DNA of 64,000 nt from JBEKIK01 sp963838495 (GTDB taxonomy: Bacteria > Planctomycetota > Planctomycetia > Pirellulales > Thermoguttaceae): assembly GCA_963838495.1 (NCBI GenBank), contig CAWIRC010000001.1:434001-498000 (forward strand), in the 5' to 3' direction. Numbering within the stretch: position 1 is the first letter of the stretch; each line of letters begins with the position of its first letter. This document shows positions 1 through 7,437 of the stretch, in pieces. The position numbers and the translations under genes are program-made. Under the pieces are notes generated by a model. It made no database searches and was not told the origin of the DNA. It saw only the letters and a program-made list of their open reading frames with translations.

Positions 1-1
1 G

Positions 2-661
2 CCTCGGCGCGCCGGTCAAGGCGGCGTAAAACTGGCGCCGGGATCGCACAACATCCGCTCGATCGCCTATGTTTTGGCCTTGCTGGAAAAAAACGGTTTG
101 CCCGAGTCGGCCTTGGAAGTGCAGAAACTGCACGGCATGGCCGATCAGCTTGAAGCGGCTCTGAAAAATCGCGGTTTGCGGATCCGGGAATACGTGCCGG
201 TGGGGCAAATGATTCCCGGCATGGCCTACTTGGTGCGGCGGTTGCTGGAAAATACGTCAAATCAATCCTGGCTCCGGGCCGGATTCTTGGATGAGGTTCC
301 CGACGAAGTGCTGCTGGCTTCGCCGCACGATATACAGTCATCAGGCCGTACACTTGCCACCACCGGCCAAGCGGCCGCCGAGCGCCAGAAATATTCGCCG
401 GCCATCGAAGTGCTGGGCAATGGTCTGCCCATGATCAACGAGCCCGCGCGATTTTTCCCAGGCCGGCCAGCGGGAGGCATTCTTGCGCAGTGTAATAGAA
501 ATCAAAGCGCCGGCGGTCAAACCCGTGACCGACGCCGAAGATGTCAGGCGAGCCATTGCCAGGGCCGCGGCGGCGTTTCCAGCCTGGCGCGACATGGACC
601 CGATCGAACGGTCGAGGATCATTATCAAGGCGGGAGTGATGTTGCGCGATCGCCGGGATGA
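2..661 (+). CDS. putA: Proline dehydrogenase domain of bifunctional PutA, C-terminal fragment (window edge, frameshifted)
   Basis: This is the end of a proline dehydrogenase (PRODH) domain, which oxidises proline to pyrroline-5-carboxylate using FAD. The reading frame enters from the left edge with SHNIRSIAYVLAL and continues through YVPVGQMIPGMAYLVRRLLENTSN, both typical of the last strands and helix of the PRODH barrel in PutA proteins. Sense is lost at about 447-452. There the frame reads INEPARFF, while the frame of the next entry reads ARDFSQAGQREAFL, so two bases appear to be missing from a GC run. Codons after about 450 up to 661 are out-of-frame noise. The downstream aldehyde dehydrogenase is the second half of the same enzyme. 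The call is firm; whether the break is real or a sequence error is not settled. Confidence 0.8.
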   Translation, partial: PRRAGQGGVKLAPGSHNIRSIAYVLALLEKNGLPESALEVQKLHGMADQLEAALKNRGLRIREYVPVGQMIPGMAYLVRRLLENTSNQSWLRAGFLDEVPDEVLLASPHDIQSSGRTLATTGQAAAERQKYSPAIEVLGNGLPMINEPARFFPGRPAGGILAQCNRNQSAGGQTRDRRRRCQASHCQGRGGVSSLARHGPDRTVEDHYQGGSDVARSPG

Positions 662-1913
662 AGCGGCCGCGATCATGATCCGCGAGGCGGGCAAACCGTG
701 GCGCGAAGCCGACGCCGACGTGTGCGAGGCCATCGACTATTGCGAATATTACGCCCGATGTGCGGCGGAGCTATATCAACCACGGCGGCTGGGGCAATTT
801 GTCGGCGAACTGAATTACCAGTGGTATCAACCCCGCGGCGTGGCCGCGGTAATCAGCCCCTGGAACTTTCCCTTGGCCATTTGTTCGGGCATGACCGTGG
901 CGGCACTGGTAGTGGGAAATACGGTCCTGGTCAAGCCGTCCTCGCAAACCCGGGCCATTGCTCAAATGATGTGCGAAATCCTATGGCATTCGGGCGTGCC
1001 GGCCGACGTGTTGCGGTTCCTGCCCGGGGCCGGAGGCGAAATCGGCGACATTCTGGTCCGCGACCCGCATGTTTCGCTTGTCGCCTTTACCGGCTCGAAA
1101 GAAGTGGGATTGAATATCCTCCGCGCAGCGTACAACACCCCGGAAAATCAGCCTTTCGTGAAAAAAGTGATTTGCGAGATGGGCGGAAAAAATGCCATCA
1201 TTGTCGATGAATCGGCCGATCTTGACGAAGCCGTGCTGGGCGTGCGCCAATCGGCCTTCGGATACTGCGGGCAAAAATGCTCCGCGTGCAGCCGAGCCAT
1301 TGTGCTCAGCGGGGTGCACGACAAATTCCTCAACCGCCTTGTTGAATCCACACGCACCCTGGTTATCGGCGATCCGGCCGATCCGGGCGCCGATCTCGGC
1401 CCGGTGATCGACGAGAACGCGGCGGCCAAGATTCGCCGCTACATCGAGATCGGCAAAAACGAGGGAAAACTGGAGTTGGCCTGCGACGTGCCCGCCAGCC
1501 TGGCGGAGCGTGTGGGAAAGCCCTATGTCGGGCCGCATATTTTTTCCGGCATTATGCCCCAGCATCGCCTGGCCAATGAAGAAATATTCGGGCCGGTCCT
1601 TTCGGTGATGCGGGTGAATGATTTTGATGAGGCCTTGGAACTGGTCAATGCCACTGCTTATAAATTGACTGGCGGGGTGTTTTCCCGCAAACCCGCGCAC
1701 CTGGAAAGCGCCCGGCGGCGGTTCCGCGTGGGCAACTTGTATCTCAATCGCGGCATTACGGGGGCCTTGGTCGGCCGGCAGCCCTTCGGCGGATTCGGAC
1801 TTTCCGGAGTGGGCAGCAAGGCCGGCGGGGCGGATTATCTCCTGCATTTCCTGGAACCCCGCTCATCGAGCGAGAACACCATGCGCCACGGTTTTGCCCC
1901 CAACTTGGATTAA
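483..1913 (+). CDS. putA: L-glutamate gamma-semialdehyde dehydrogenase domain of PutA (NAD-dependent)
   Basis: This half oxidises glutamate semialdehyde, formed from pyrroline-5-carboxylate, to glutamate. Aldehyde dehydrogenase landmarks are clear: the NAD-fold segment VISPWNFPLAI, the lysine in NTVLVKPSSQT, FTGSKEVG, the general-base glutamate in CEMGGKNAIIV, the catalytic cysteine in GYCGQKCSACSR, and NEEIFGPVLSV near the end. The frame is open upstream of the TTG at 483 and continues the PRODH frame once a two-base gap near 450 is repaired, so 483 is not a true start. The linker between the domains is short: REAFLRSVIEIK runs almost directly into the first dehydrogenase helix, and the usual IGG / NP segment of PutA proteins is not seen. 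The role in proline catabolism is secure. Confidence 0.9.
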   Translation: MRSVIEIKAPAVKPVTDAEDVRRAIARAAAAFPAWRDMDPIERSRIIIKAGVMLRDRRDEAAAIMIREAGKPWREADADVCEAIDYCEYYARCAAELYQPRRLGQFVGELNYQWYQPRGVAAVISPWNFPLAICSGMTVAALVVGNTVLVKPSSQTRAIAQMMCEILWHSGVPADVLRFLPGAGGEIGDILVRDPHVSLVAFTGSKEVGLNILRAAYNTPENQPFVKKVICEMGGKNAIIVDESADLDEAVLGVRQSAFGYCGQKCSACSRAIVLSGVHDKFLNRLVESTRTLVIGDPADPGADLGPVIDENAAAKIRRYIEIGKNEGKLELACDVPASLAERVGKPYVGPHIFSGIMPQHRLANEEIFGPVLSVMRVNDFDEALELVNATAYKLTGGVFSRKPAHLESARRRFRVGNLYLNRGITGALVGRQPFGGFGLSGVGSKAGGADYLLHFLEPRSSSENTMRHGFAPNLD

Positions 1914-2008
1914 GCTAAGCTTTCAATGCGGGTGTTATTCTCCGATATTCATGGGGCGCGTCCGACCATATTATATGAATCGCAGTTATTTGCAATTGAC
2001 AATTTACA

Positions 2009-2017
2009 GTTTGCAAT
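2009..2017. repeat. Left 9-bp target-site duplication of the IS element
   Basis: GTTTGCAAT lies directly before the left end of the insertion sequence and is repeated exactly at 3053-3061. A 9-bp duplication is usual for the IS903-like branch of the IS5 family. Exact identity suggests a recent insertion. Confidence 0.9.
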
Positions 2018-3052
2018 GGTCTTGTCGAACTATTCATGCGTTCAGTACGTAAAACAAGGAGGAACCTAACAACACAAACGTCATGAAAGGAGTTTCGACA
2101 TGGCCGGGACACGCAAAGGTACGTATAAAATAACAAATTGGAGAAAATACAACGAGTCTCTCGTTAAGCGGGGGTCGATTACCTTCTGGTTTAACGAGGA
2201 CACGATTGACAAATGGCATCACAACAATGCGAAACCCAAGGTTGGACACCCTTTTGTCTTCAGCGATACGGCAATCGAGTGTATGCTCGTTTTGCGAGAG
2301 CTTTTTCAATTGCCCTATCGCCAAACGGAAGGATTGGGAAAATCGCTTGCCGAACTGATGGAAGTAATCATTGATATACCGGATTATACGTCGTTGGCCA
2401 AGCGAGCAGCGAAAATGGCTATATTGCTGGAAGTTAGAAAACATACCGGCCCGATCGACGTGGTTGTAGACAGCACCGGGCTTAAGGTTTTCGGCGAAGG
2501 CGAATGGAAAATGCGTAAGCATGGCAAAACGAAACGTCGTTTCTGGCGAAAGTTGCATTTGGCGATCAATCCGGATACGCATGAGATCGTGGCGGAAACC
2601 ATGACGGAAAATAGTTGCGATGACGCCGGCCAAACGGACAACCTGTTGGATCAAGTCCACTCGCCGGTTGAAAAATTGTATGGCGACGGAGCTTACGATC
2701 AACGAAAGGTTTACAGAACGTTGAAAAAACGCGGGATAAAGGCAATCATCCCGCCGCGACGCAACGCGAAGATTTCGCGACACGGAAATTCTCGTGGCCG
2801 TCCTCTGGCACGGGACTTGGCGATTCGAGAAATCCGCCGCCACGGCCGCAGGCACTGGAAAGAGCGAGTCGGCTACCATCGCCGCAGCCTTTCGGAAACA
2901 GCCATGTATCGAATGAAATGTTGCTTCGGCGACCATTTGAAAAACCGTTTGATTCAAAATCAAAAAACAGAAACACGACTAAGATCTAAAATCCTTAACA
3001 AATACACCCACCTCGGACTTCCTTTGTTCGAGTGGAATTAGTCAACAAGACC
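2018..3052 (+). mobile_element. IS5-family (IS903-like) insertion sequence, complete, 1035 bp
   Basis: The element is bounded by imperfect inverted ends that both begin GGTCTTGT when read inward (2018 onward, and from 3052 on the other strand), and by perfect 9-bp direct repeats. It contains one transposase gene. Length, single ORF and duplication size fit the IS903-like group. Removing the element and one repeat copy joins 2017 to 3062 and leaves a single open frame from ATG 1975 into the downstream DUF1570-type gene. Confidence 0.9.
2100..3041 (+). CDS. IS5-family DDE transposase
   Basis: The 313-residue protein catalyses transposition of the surrounding element. The start TNWRKYNESLVKRGSITFWF is typical of IS903-like transposases. 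DDE positions can be suggested as the aspartate in VVVDSTGLKVFGEGEW, the aspartate in KLYGDGAYDQRKVY and the glutamate in RRSLSETAMYRMK, the last being the Y-2-R-3-E-6-K type region. The length matches intact family members and there is no internal stop, so it may be active. The ATG at 2100 is preceded by GAAAGGAG, a good ribosome-binding site. The stop lies 11 bp before the right end of the element. Confidence 0.93.
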   Translation: MAGTRKGTYKITNWRKYNESLVKRGSITFWFNEDTIDKWHHNNAKPKVGHPFVFSDTAIECMLVLRELFQLPYRQTEGLGKSLAELMEVIIDIPDYTSLAKRAAKMAILLEVRKHTGPIDVVVDSTGLKVFGEGEWKMRKHGKTKRRFWRKLHLAINPDTHEIVAETMTENSCDDAGQTDNLLDQVHSPVEKLYGDGAYDQRKVYRTLKKRGIKAIIPPRRNAKISRHGNSRGRPLARDLAIREIRRHGRRHWKERVGYHRRSLSETAMYRMKCCFGDHLKNRLIQNQKTETRLRSKILNKYTHLGLPLFEWN

Positions 3053-3061
3053 GTTTGCAAT
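3053..3061. repeat. Right 9-bp target-site duplication of the IS element
   Basis: GTTTGCAAT is an exact copy of 2009-2017, directly following the right inverted end of the IS. Confidence 0.9.
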
Positions 3062-4131
3062 TAGCAATTTTAATCGCGGTATTCTGGTGCCGGCCTGCTT
3101 TCGCTCCGGCCGCGACGCCCTCGCAGGCCATGATTGAATTATCTTACCAGGGCCGGAAGATCGAAGGCTCTCCGATAAGCTGGAATGAAAACATTGTGCA
3201 TTTGCTGGGGCGCGACGGGCAGTTGTGGGACATCGGGCCGGACTCGGTCAAGGACTTCAAAAAGACGGCCGACCAATTTCGCCCATTTTCGCCGTCGGAA
3301 ATCCGCGCCATGCTGCTTGCCGAACTGGGCGATAATTACGAGGTCAGCGGCACTGGCCATTATTTGGTGGCCCATCCCAAGGGCCAGGGCGAAAAATGGG
3401 CCGAACGCTTCGAGGAACTATATCGATCGTTCGTAAGTTATTTTTCCCAGCGGGGCTTTCGCTGTTCCGCCCCGCCTTTTCCGTTGATCGGCATCGTCTG
3501 CCGGAATCAGCGCGAATTTCAGTTGCATTCCGCGGAAAAGGGAGTAATGGTTCCCAACGGCGTGCTGGGCTTTTACAACTGGAAGTCCAACCGGATCATG
3601 CTCTACGACATGGGCGGGTCGGCCGATTCCGGCAACTGGCGGCAGAACGCTGCAGTCATAATCCACGAGGCCACCCACCAAACGGCGTTCAACACCGGCG
3701 AGCACAGCCGGTACGCCCCGCCGCCGATTTGGCTGACCGAGGGCCTGGCCATGACGTTTGAGGCCCCCGGCGTGTACGACGCCCACGATTATCCCCAATT
3801 ATTGGAGCGCGTCAATCGAGGCCGTTTGCACGATTTCCGCTTGCTGGTGGAGAACCATCACCGGCCGGAGGTGATGGCTTCGATGATCGCGTCCGATCAA
3901 CTATTCAAGATCAATCCCATGGCGGCCTACGCCGAAGCCTGGGCGCTGAGTTTCTTCTTAGTGGAAACCGAACCGCGAAAGTACGCTCAATATTTGCATA
4001 TAACCGCTTCCAGGCCGCCGTTCTCGGAATATAGCTCGACCCAGCGCACCGCCGATTTCACCTCGGTGTTCGGCGCCAACTGGCGAATGCTGGAATCCCA
4101 ATTCCTGCATTTCATGAAAGGCCTGGAGTAA
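3055..4131 (+). CDS. DUF1570-type putative zinc metalloprotease, 5' end displaced by the IS
   Basis: The product resembles planctomycete secreted proteins with a DUF1570 domain. It carries IIHEATHQTAF followed 20 residues after the HEATH motif by the glutamate of IWLTEGLAMTFE. This HExxH-x20-E spacing is that of gluzincin zinc proteases, so a peptidase activity is possible but unproven. The remaining frame begins with a TTG inside the target duplication and encodes a hydrophobic segment (LAILIAVFWC) ending AFAPAA, like a shortened signal peptide. Before the insertion the frame would have started at ATG 1975 (MNRSYLQLTIYSLQLAI), a better secretion signal. The gene is therefore separated from its original start and promoter. 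It could still be expressed from within the IS or from the TTG. Confidence 0.75.
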   Translation: MQLAILIAVFWCRPAFAPAATPSQAMIELSYQGRKIEGSPISWNENIVHLLGRDGQLWDIGPDSVKDFKKTADQFRPFSPSEIRAMLLAELGDNYEVSGTGHYLVAHPKGQGEKWAERFEELYRSFVSYFSQRGFRCSAPPFPLIGIVCRNQREFQLHSAEKGVMVPNGVLGFYNWKSNRIMLYDMGGSADSGNWRQNAAVIIHEATHQTAFNTGEHSRYAPPPIWLTEGLAMTFEAPGVYDAHDYPQLLERVNRGRLHDFRLLVENHHRPEVMASMIASDQLFKINPMAAYAEAWALSFFLVETEPRKYAQYLHITASRPPFSEYSSTQRTADFTSVFGANWRMLESQFLHFMKGLE

Positions 4132-4335
4132 TGCCCGATTTCGGCTTGCCGATACAATCTGTTTAATCGTTATTCCGGGAACTTTGCTTTTGACCAGCAT
4201 GTCTGCGTAACCTATAAAACCATATGGGGAAATGCCGTGGCGTTCCCCAGTAGTGCGGGCTGTGCAATGAACGTATGCGCAGACGAATGCGCATTCGATT
4301 GGCTGCGAATATACATTGGAATTGATCGATTTTCC

Positions 4336-5901
4336 ATGGAAGCAACTCCCCTCCCAATCCCGAGCGCCGAAGATAGTACGGAGCAATTTGCCGCGGCTTT
4401 GCGGATGCAACGGCAAAAGGTGCGCGAATTTCTCGCAATGCAGCAGGAGCGCTTGCAGTGCGCCGAAAGGGAATTGTCCGAGCAATTGCAGCACATCGGA
4501 GCGGAGCTGGCCGCCGATCGCCGTCAAACCCTCCAGGCTGGAGAAGAACTTGCCCGGCGCTCCGCTCAGCTTCAGCAGCAAGCCGAAGCGATGGAAGAGA
4601 TGAAAACCGAATTGGCCGCCAGGCAGGCCGAATGGGAAAAGCTTTATCGCGGCGTGATCGAGCAGCAGCAGGCTTTCACCGGACAGTTGAAATTGCAGCA
4701 AGACGAAATCGCCCTCCGGCAGCAGGAATTCCTTGAGCAGCAAGCCGCCGCTGCCGCCGCTGAAACCGGGTTGATGCGCGAAAAAAAGGAAATAGAAGCC
4801 GGCCGGGTGAAACTGGAAAGCCGGCGCGCCGAGATCGATGCGCTTCGGGAATCGCTGCAAACTCGGCAGGACGATCTTGAACGGCGAAACCAGGAACTAA
4901 ACGCCAGAACCGCCGAAACGGAAAGCCGCCGCCGCAGCATCGCCCGTGAACTCAGAGCACAACACGCCGCAAATCTGAAGGAACTCGAACTCAAACGCCT
5001 TGCACTGAAACAAGAAGCAAAGGCCGATCACAGCGAACTCCAGCGGCAAGTGGAATCTCTCAAAGAGGAATGCCGCATATTGAGAGACAAATTCGCGGCT
5101 GCCGAAAACAGCATGGATCGCGCTGAAGTCGAACGAATTAAAGCCGAAAATAAAGAAATGGCCGACCATTTGGCCGTCCTGGAAAGGCAACTTGTCGAGA
5201 CCAGGCAAGGTCTGGCTGGAGCCCAAAATAATCGCGGCACAGGCGACGAAGACGACGACCTCAACCGCCGCTACGAAATGTCTCTCGATGACCTGCGCGA
5301 ACTAAAAGCCCGCAACGAGGAACTCCAGGAGCAGCTCGCTCGGGCGCGCCAGGGCGGCGGAGCGAACGCCGGACATATACGGCCCGGAGTCCTCAATTGG
5401 GAAGCGGAAAAAATGCGAATTCTCGCCGCTCTGGAAGCCAATTTTGAAGAAGAAAACGAAGAAGATCGCGAAGAAAAACCGAAAATCCAGGACGTGATCC
5501 GCAAGACTGATCGCCTGGTCGAGGAAAAGAACCGGGAAATAGGCGAATTAAGAGGATTGTTGGAGAGTCAAACGAATAACATCGGCTCGATGGCCGTGGG
5601 CGCCGCGGCGCTGGGAGAAATCCTCGATGCCGACGCCATCATTCAGGAAGAGCGAAAGAATCTTGCCCGGCTTCAGGAAGAATGCCGGGACAAACTCCGC
5701 CAGGCGGAAGTCGAAATTTCGCTGGAACGCGCCAAGATCGCCCGGGAGCGGTCGCAACTGAACGAAAAAATTCGCATTTTGGAAGAGCAAGGCATAAATC
5801 TCGCGTCCATCGCCGAAGCAAAAGAACCGGAAAAACCGCCCCGGGGCCGCTGGCGCGCCCGCATGGGTTTGACAAATTCCGAAGACGAGCAGAAAAAGTG
5901 A
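4336..5901 (+). CDS. Long coiled-coil protein of unknown function
   Basis: About 520 residues, almost all predicted helix rich in E, K, Q, R and A with heptad-like spacing (QEFLEQQAAAAAAETG, LERRNQELNARTAETE, EEKNREIGELRGLLES). A charged break with EEENEEDREEKP lies near residue 375. The C-terminus is basic (RGRWRARMGL). No catalytic motif, signal peptide or membrane segment is visible. The open frame extends upstream to a GTG at 4237, but the translated extension looks non-coding, so ATG 4336 (MEATPLPIPS) is preferred. Planctomycetes carry many such helical proteins, possibly structural or chromosome-associated, but no specific role can be claimed. It is transcribed toward, and convergent with, the DUF2284 gene. 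Confidence 0.75.
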   Translation: MEATPLPIPSAEDSTEQFAAALRMQRQKVREFLAMQQERLQCAERELSEQLQHIGAELAADRRQTLQAGEELARRSAQLQQQAEAMEEMKTELAARQAEWEKLYRGVIEQQQAFTGQLKLQQDEIALRQQEFLEQQAAAAAAETGLMREKKEIEAGRVKLESRRAEIDALRESLQTRQDDLERRNQELNARTAETESRRRSIARELRAQHAANLKELELKRLALKQEAKADHSELQRQVESLKEECRILRDKFAAAENSMDRAEVERIKAENKEMADHLAVLERQLVETRQGLAGAQNNRGTGDEDDDLNRRYEMSLDDLRELKARNEELQEQLARARQGGGANAGHIRPGVLNWEAEKMRILAALEANFEEENEEDREEKPKIQDVIRKTDRLVEEKNREIGELRGLLESQTNNIGSMAVGAAALGEILDADAIIQEERKNLARLQEECRDKLRQAEVEISLERAKIARERSQLNEKIRILEEQGINLASIAEAKEPEKPPRGRWRARMGLTNSEDEQKK

Positions 5902-5910
5902 ATTCGCCGC

Positions 5911-6450
5911 CTAATCCACCAGGATCAAGGCATAATAGTCTTGCGGACTGTCGGTGGTGCGCACGACCTCGATGGGCAGACCGGCCGCGCGAGCCGTGGC
6001 AAAGACATCGATTCCGGCCGCCTCCATCGCCGGGCGGGCCAAATCCGGATGCTGGCACGCGGCTGCCCTGCCCTTTTTCGTCCCCGAAGCCAGGCACACG
6101 CATTTCCTGCATAGATCGCAGGGCCCGCACAAAAAGGCAAATGCCTTGTAGTGCCCGGCCAGGAAAACGTTTAATTCCAGGTCCTGGGCTATCTCCCGCA
6201 CCAACTTCCATCGATTGCCATGCAGCAGTATCGCCGTGTTGTATTCATCGAGCATCTTGCGGGTTGTCTCGGGCGTAGGCGAATGCGGCGGGCAAGTCAG
6301 ACACTGCCCGTATTCCGAGCATCCAAATTGGCATCTCAATCGCACCCAAACGGCCGTGAATACCTGCTGCGGCGAGACCACGACCGCATCCAAGGCGCCC
6401 ATCTTCAGAGCCTTGCTGCAAAAAACTTCAAGCTGTTGAGGCGTAATCAT
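5911..6450 (-). CDS. DUF2284 family putative metal-binding protein
   Basis: The 179-residue protein is cysteine-rich with clustered motifs: RCQFGCSEYGQCLTCPP in the N-terminal third, then CGPCDLCRKCVC in the middle and ACQHPDLARPAMEAAGIDVF toward the end. This pattern matches the DUF2284 family, soluble proteins thought to bind metal or iron-sulphur clusters. The function is not known, although some homologues sit near corrinoid or methyl-transfer genes. The neighbouring homocysteine methyltransferase/MTHFR gene on the same strand fits one-carbon metabolism loosely, but about 180 bp with a repeat separates them. The start at 6450 is the only reasonable one. Confidence 0.85.
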   Translation of the reverse strand: MITPQQLEVFCSKALKMGALDAVVVSPQQVFTAVWVRLRCQFGCSEYGQCLTCPPHSPTPETTRKMLDEYNTAILLHGNRWKLVREIAQDLELNVFLAGHYKAFAFLCGPCDLCRKCVCLASGTKKGRAAACQHPDLARPAMEAAGIDVFATARAAGLPIEVVRTTDSPQDYYALILVD

Positions 6451-6481
6451 GTAGCAGCCTAATATGTATCATAGGTTCCTC

Positions 6482-6578
6482 TACTCCCCTCTCCCGACCA
6501 ACCGACCATGCTTCGCATGGTGCCCGTTGGTGCCCGGAGAGGCACCCAGAGGGTACCCGGGGGAGAGGGGCCGAGGTG
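6482..6578. repeat. Dispersed palindromic repeat, family 1 (long copy)
   Basis: The segment contains CTCCCCTCTCCCGAC, internal inverted pairs (ATGCTTCGCAT; GGTGCCC direct pairs) and GGGGGAGAGGGGC...GGTGAGG. Similar CCCCTCTCCC / GGAGAGGG pieces occur at 12822-12880, 13447-13492, 17958-18007, 21829-21865, 56345-56390 and 57350-57390. The function is unknown; such elements can form hairpins in RNA. Confidence 0.7.
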
Positions 6579-6630
6579 AGGACCCTTGTTTCACATCATA
6601 ACTTTGATCCGGGCGATTTTCAACAGATTC

Positions 6631-7437
6631 TCAATCCCCGCCTTCAATTACCGCCAACGCCGTTTCGATATTTCCGAACGGTGCGCTAACCTGGATGCCG
6701 ACCACGCGGTCGCGCACCAGCGCCACCGATTGGCGGGCGATATCGATTCCCACGGCCAATTGGCCTTCGCGGCTATCGACCGAAGCCATCCGCTGCATAA
6801 CGGCGTCGGGCACAATCACGCCCGGCACTTCGTTCCGCATGAACGAGGCGTTGCGATAACTAACAAGCGGCCAGATGCCGGCGATAATGGGGATTTCGTA
6901 GCGCTCTACTTCGTCGAGGAACCGCAACAAGGCTTCCGCATCGAAAACCGGCTGCGTGATGGCGAACTCTGTGCCGGAGTTGACCTTGCTTTTGAAACGA
7001 TCCAATTCTCGCCGCCGATCGAGCGCGGTCGGATCAAGTCCCACACCGATTACGGCAAAGGTTTGCGGGGTGATGGCCTGCCCGCCCAAGTCCAGGCCGC
7101 AATTCAATCCCCGCTGCACGGCCGCCATGCCGATGGAATCCATGTCGAACACGCCCGTGGCGTGCGGATAATCGCCCAGCTTCGGCGGGTCGCCGGTTAC
7201 AAAAAGGATGTTGCGAATATCGCAAGCCGCGCACGCCAGCAGATCGGCTTGCATGCCGATAAGATTTCGGTCTCGGCAGCAGAAATGCAGAATGGGCTCG
7301 ATTTCGGCCTCGCGCAGGATATGCTCCGCCGCGATGAGCGAGGAGAGCCTGGAACTGGCCCGCGAACCGTCGGGAATGTTTATCGCGGTGATGCCCCGTT
7401 GGCGGAGCGTCTTGCTTTTGTCGATGGTTGACCGCAT
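6631..7437 (-). CDS. metF: Methylenetetrahydrofolate reductase domain (C-terminal half of a frameshifted fusion)
   Basis: The 268-residue frame has the MTHFR barrel signatures: TAINIPDGSRASSRLSS, EPILHFCCRDRNLIGMQADLLA, NILFVTGDPPKLGDYP, FAITQPVFDAEALLRFL and PIIAGIWPLVSYRNA. It reduces methylene-THF to methyl-THF. In the homocysteine methyltransferase/MTHFR fusions this domain follows the phrase VTSVELLPxRGYDMRSTIDKAK. Here VTSVELLPA lies in the upstream frame and GYDMRSTIDKSK in this one, so MRST is an internal methionine and not a start. Two bases seem to be missing at 7446-7453 in a CGCG run. With the upstream frame it makes one protein of about 612 residues. Confidence 0.88.
   Translation of the reverse strand: MRSTIDKSKTLRQRGITAINIPDGSRASSRLSSLIAAEHILREAEIEPILHFCCRDRNLIGMQADLLACAACDIRNILFVTGDPPKLGDYPHATGVFDMDSIGMAAVQRGLNCGLDLGGQAITPQTFAVIGVGLDPTALDRRRELDRFKSKVNSGTEFAITQPVFDAEALLRFLDEVERYEIPIIAGIWPLVSYRNASFMRNEVPGVIVPDAVMQRMASVDSREGQLAVGIDIARQSVALVRDRVVGIQVSAPFGNIETALAVIEGGD

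Noticed and set aside
2034..2963. 309-codon minus-strand frame opposite the transposase
   Set aside because: It is a shadow of the transposase with no recognisable motif; the plus-strand frame has clear IS5-family signatures.
6586..7431. 281-codon plus-strand frame opposite the MTHFR domain
   Set aside because: It is a shadow; the minus strand encodes unmistakable MTHFR motifs.
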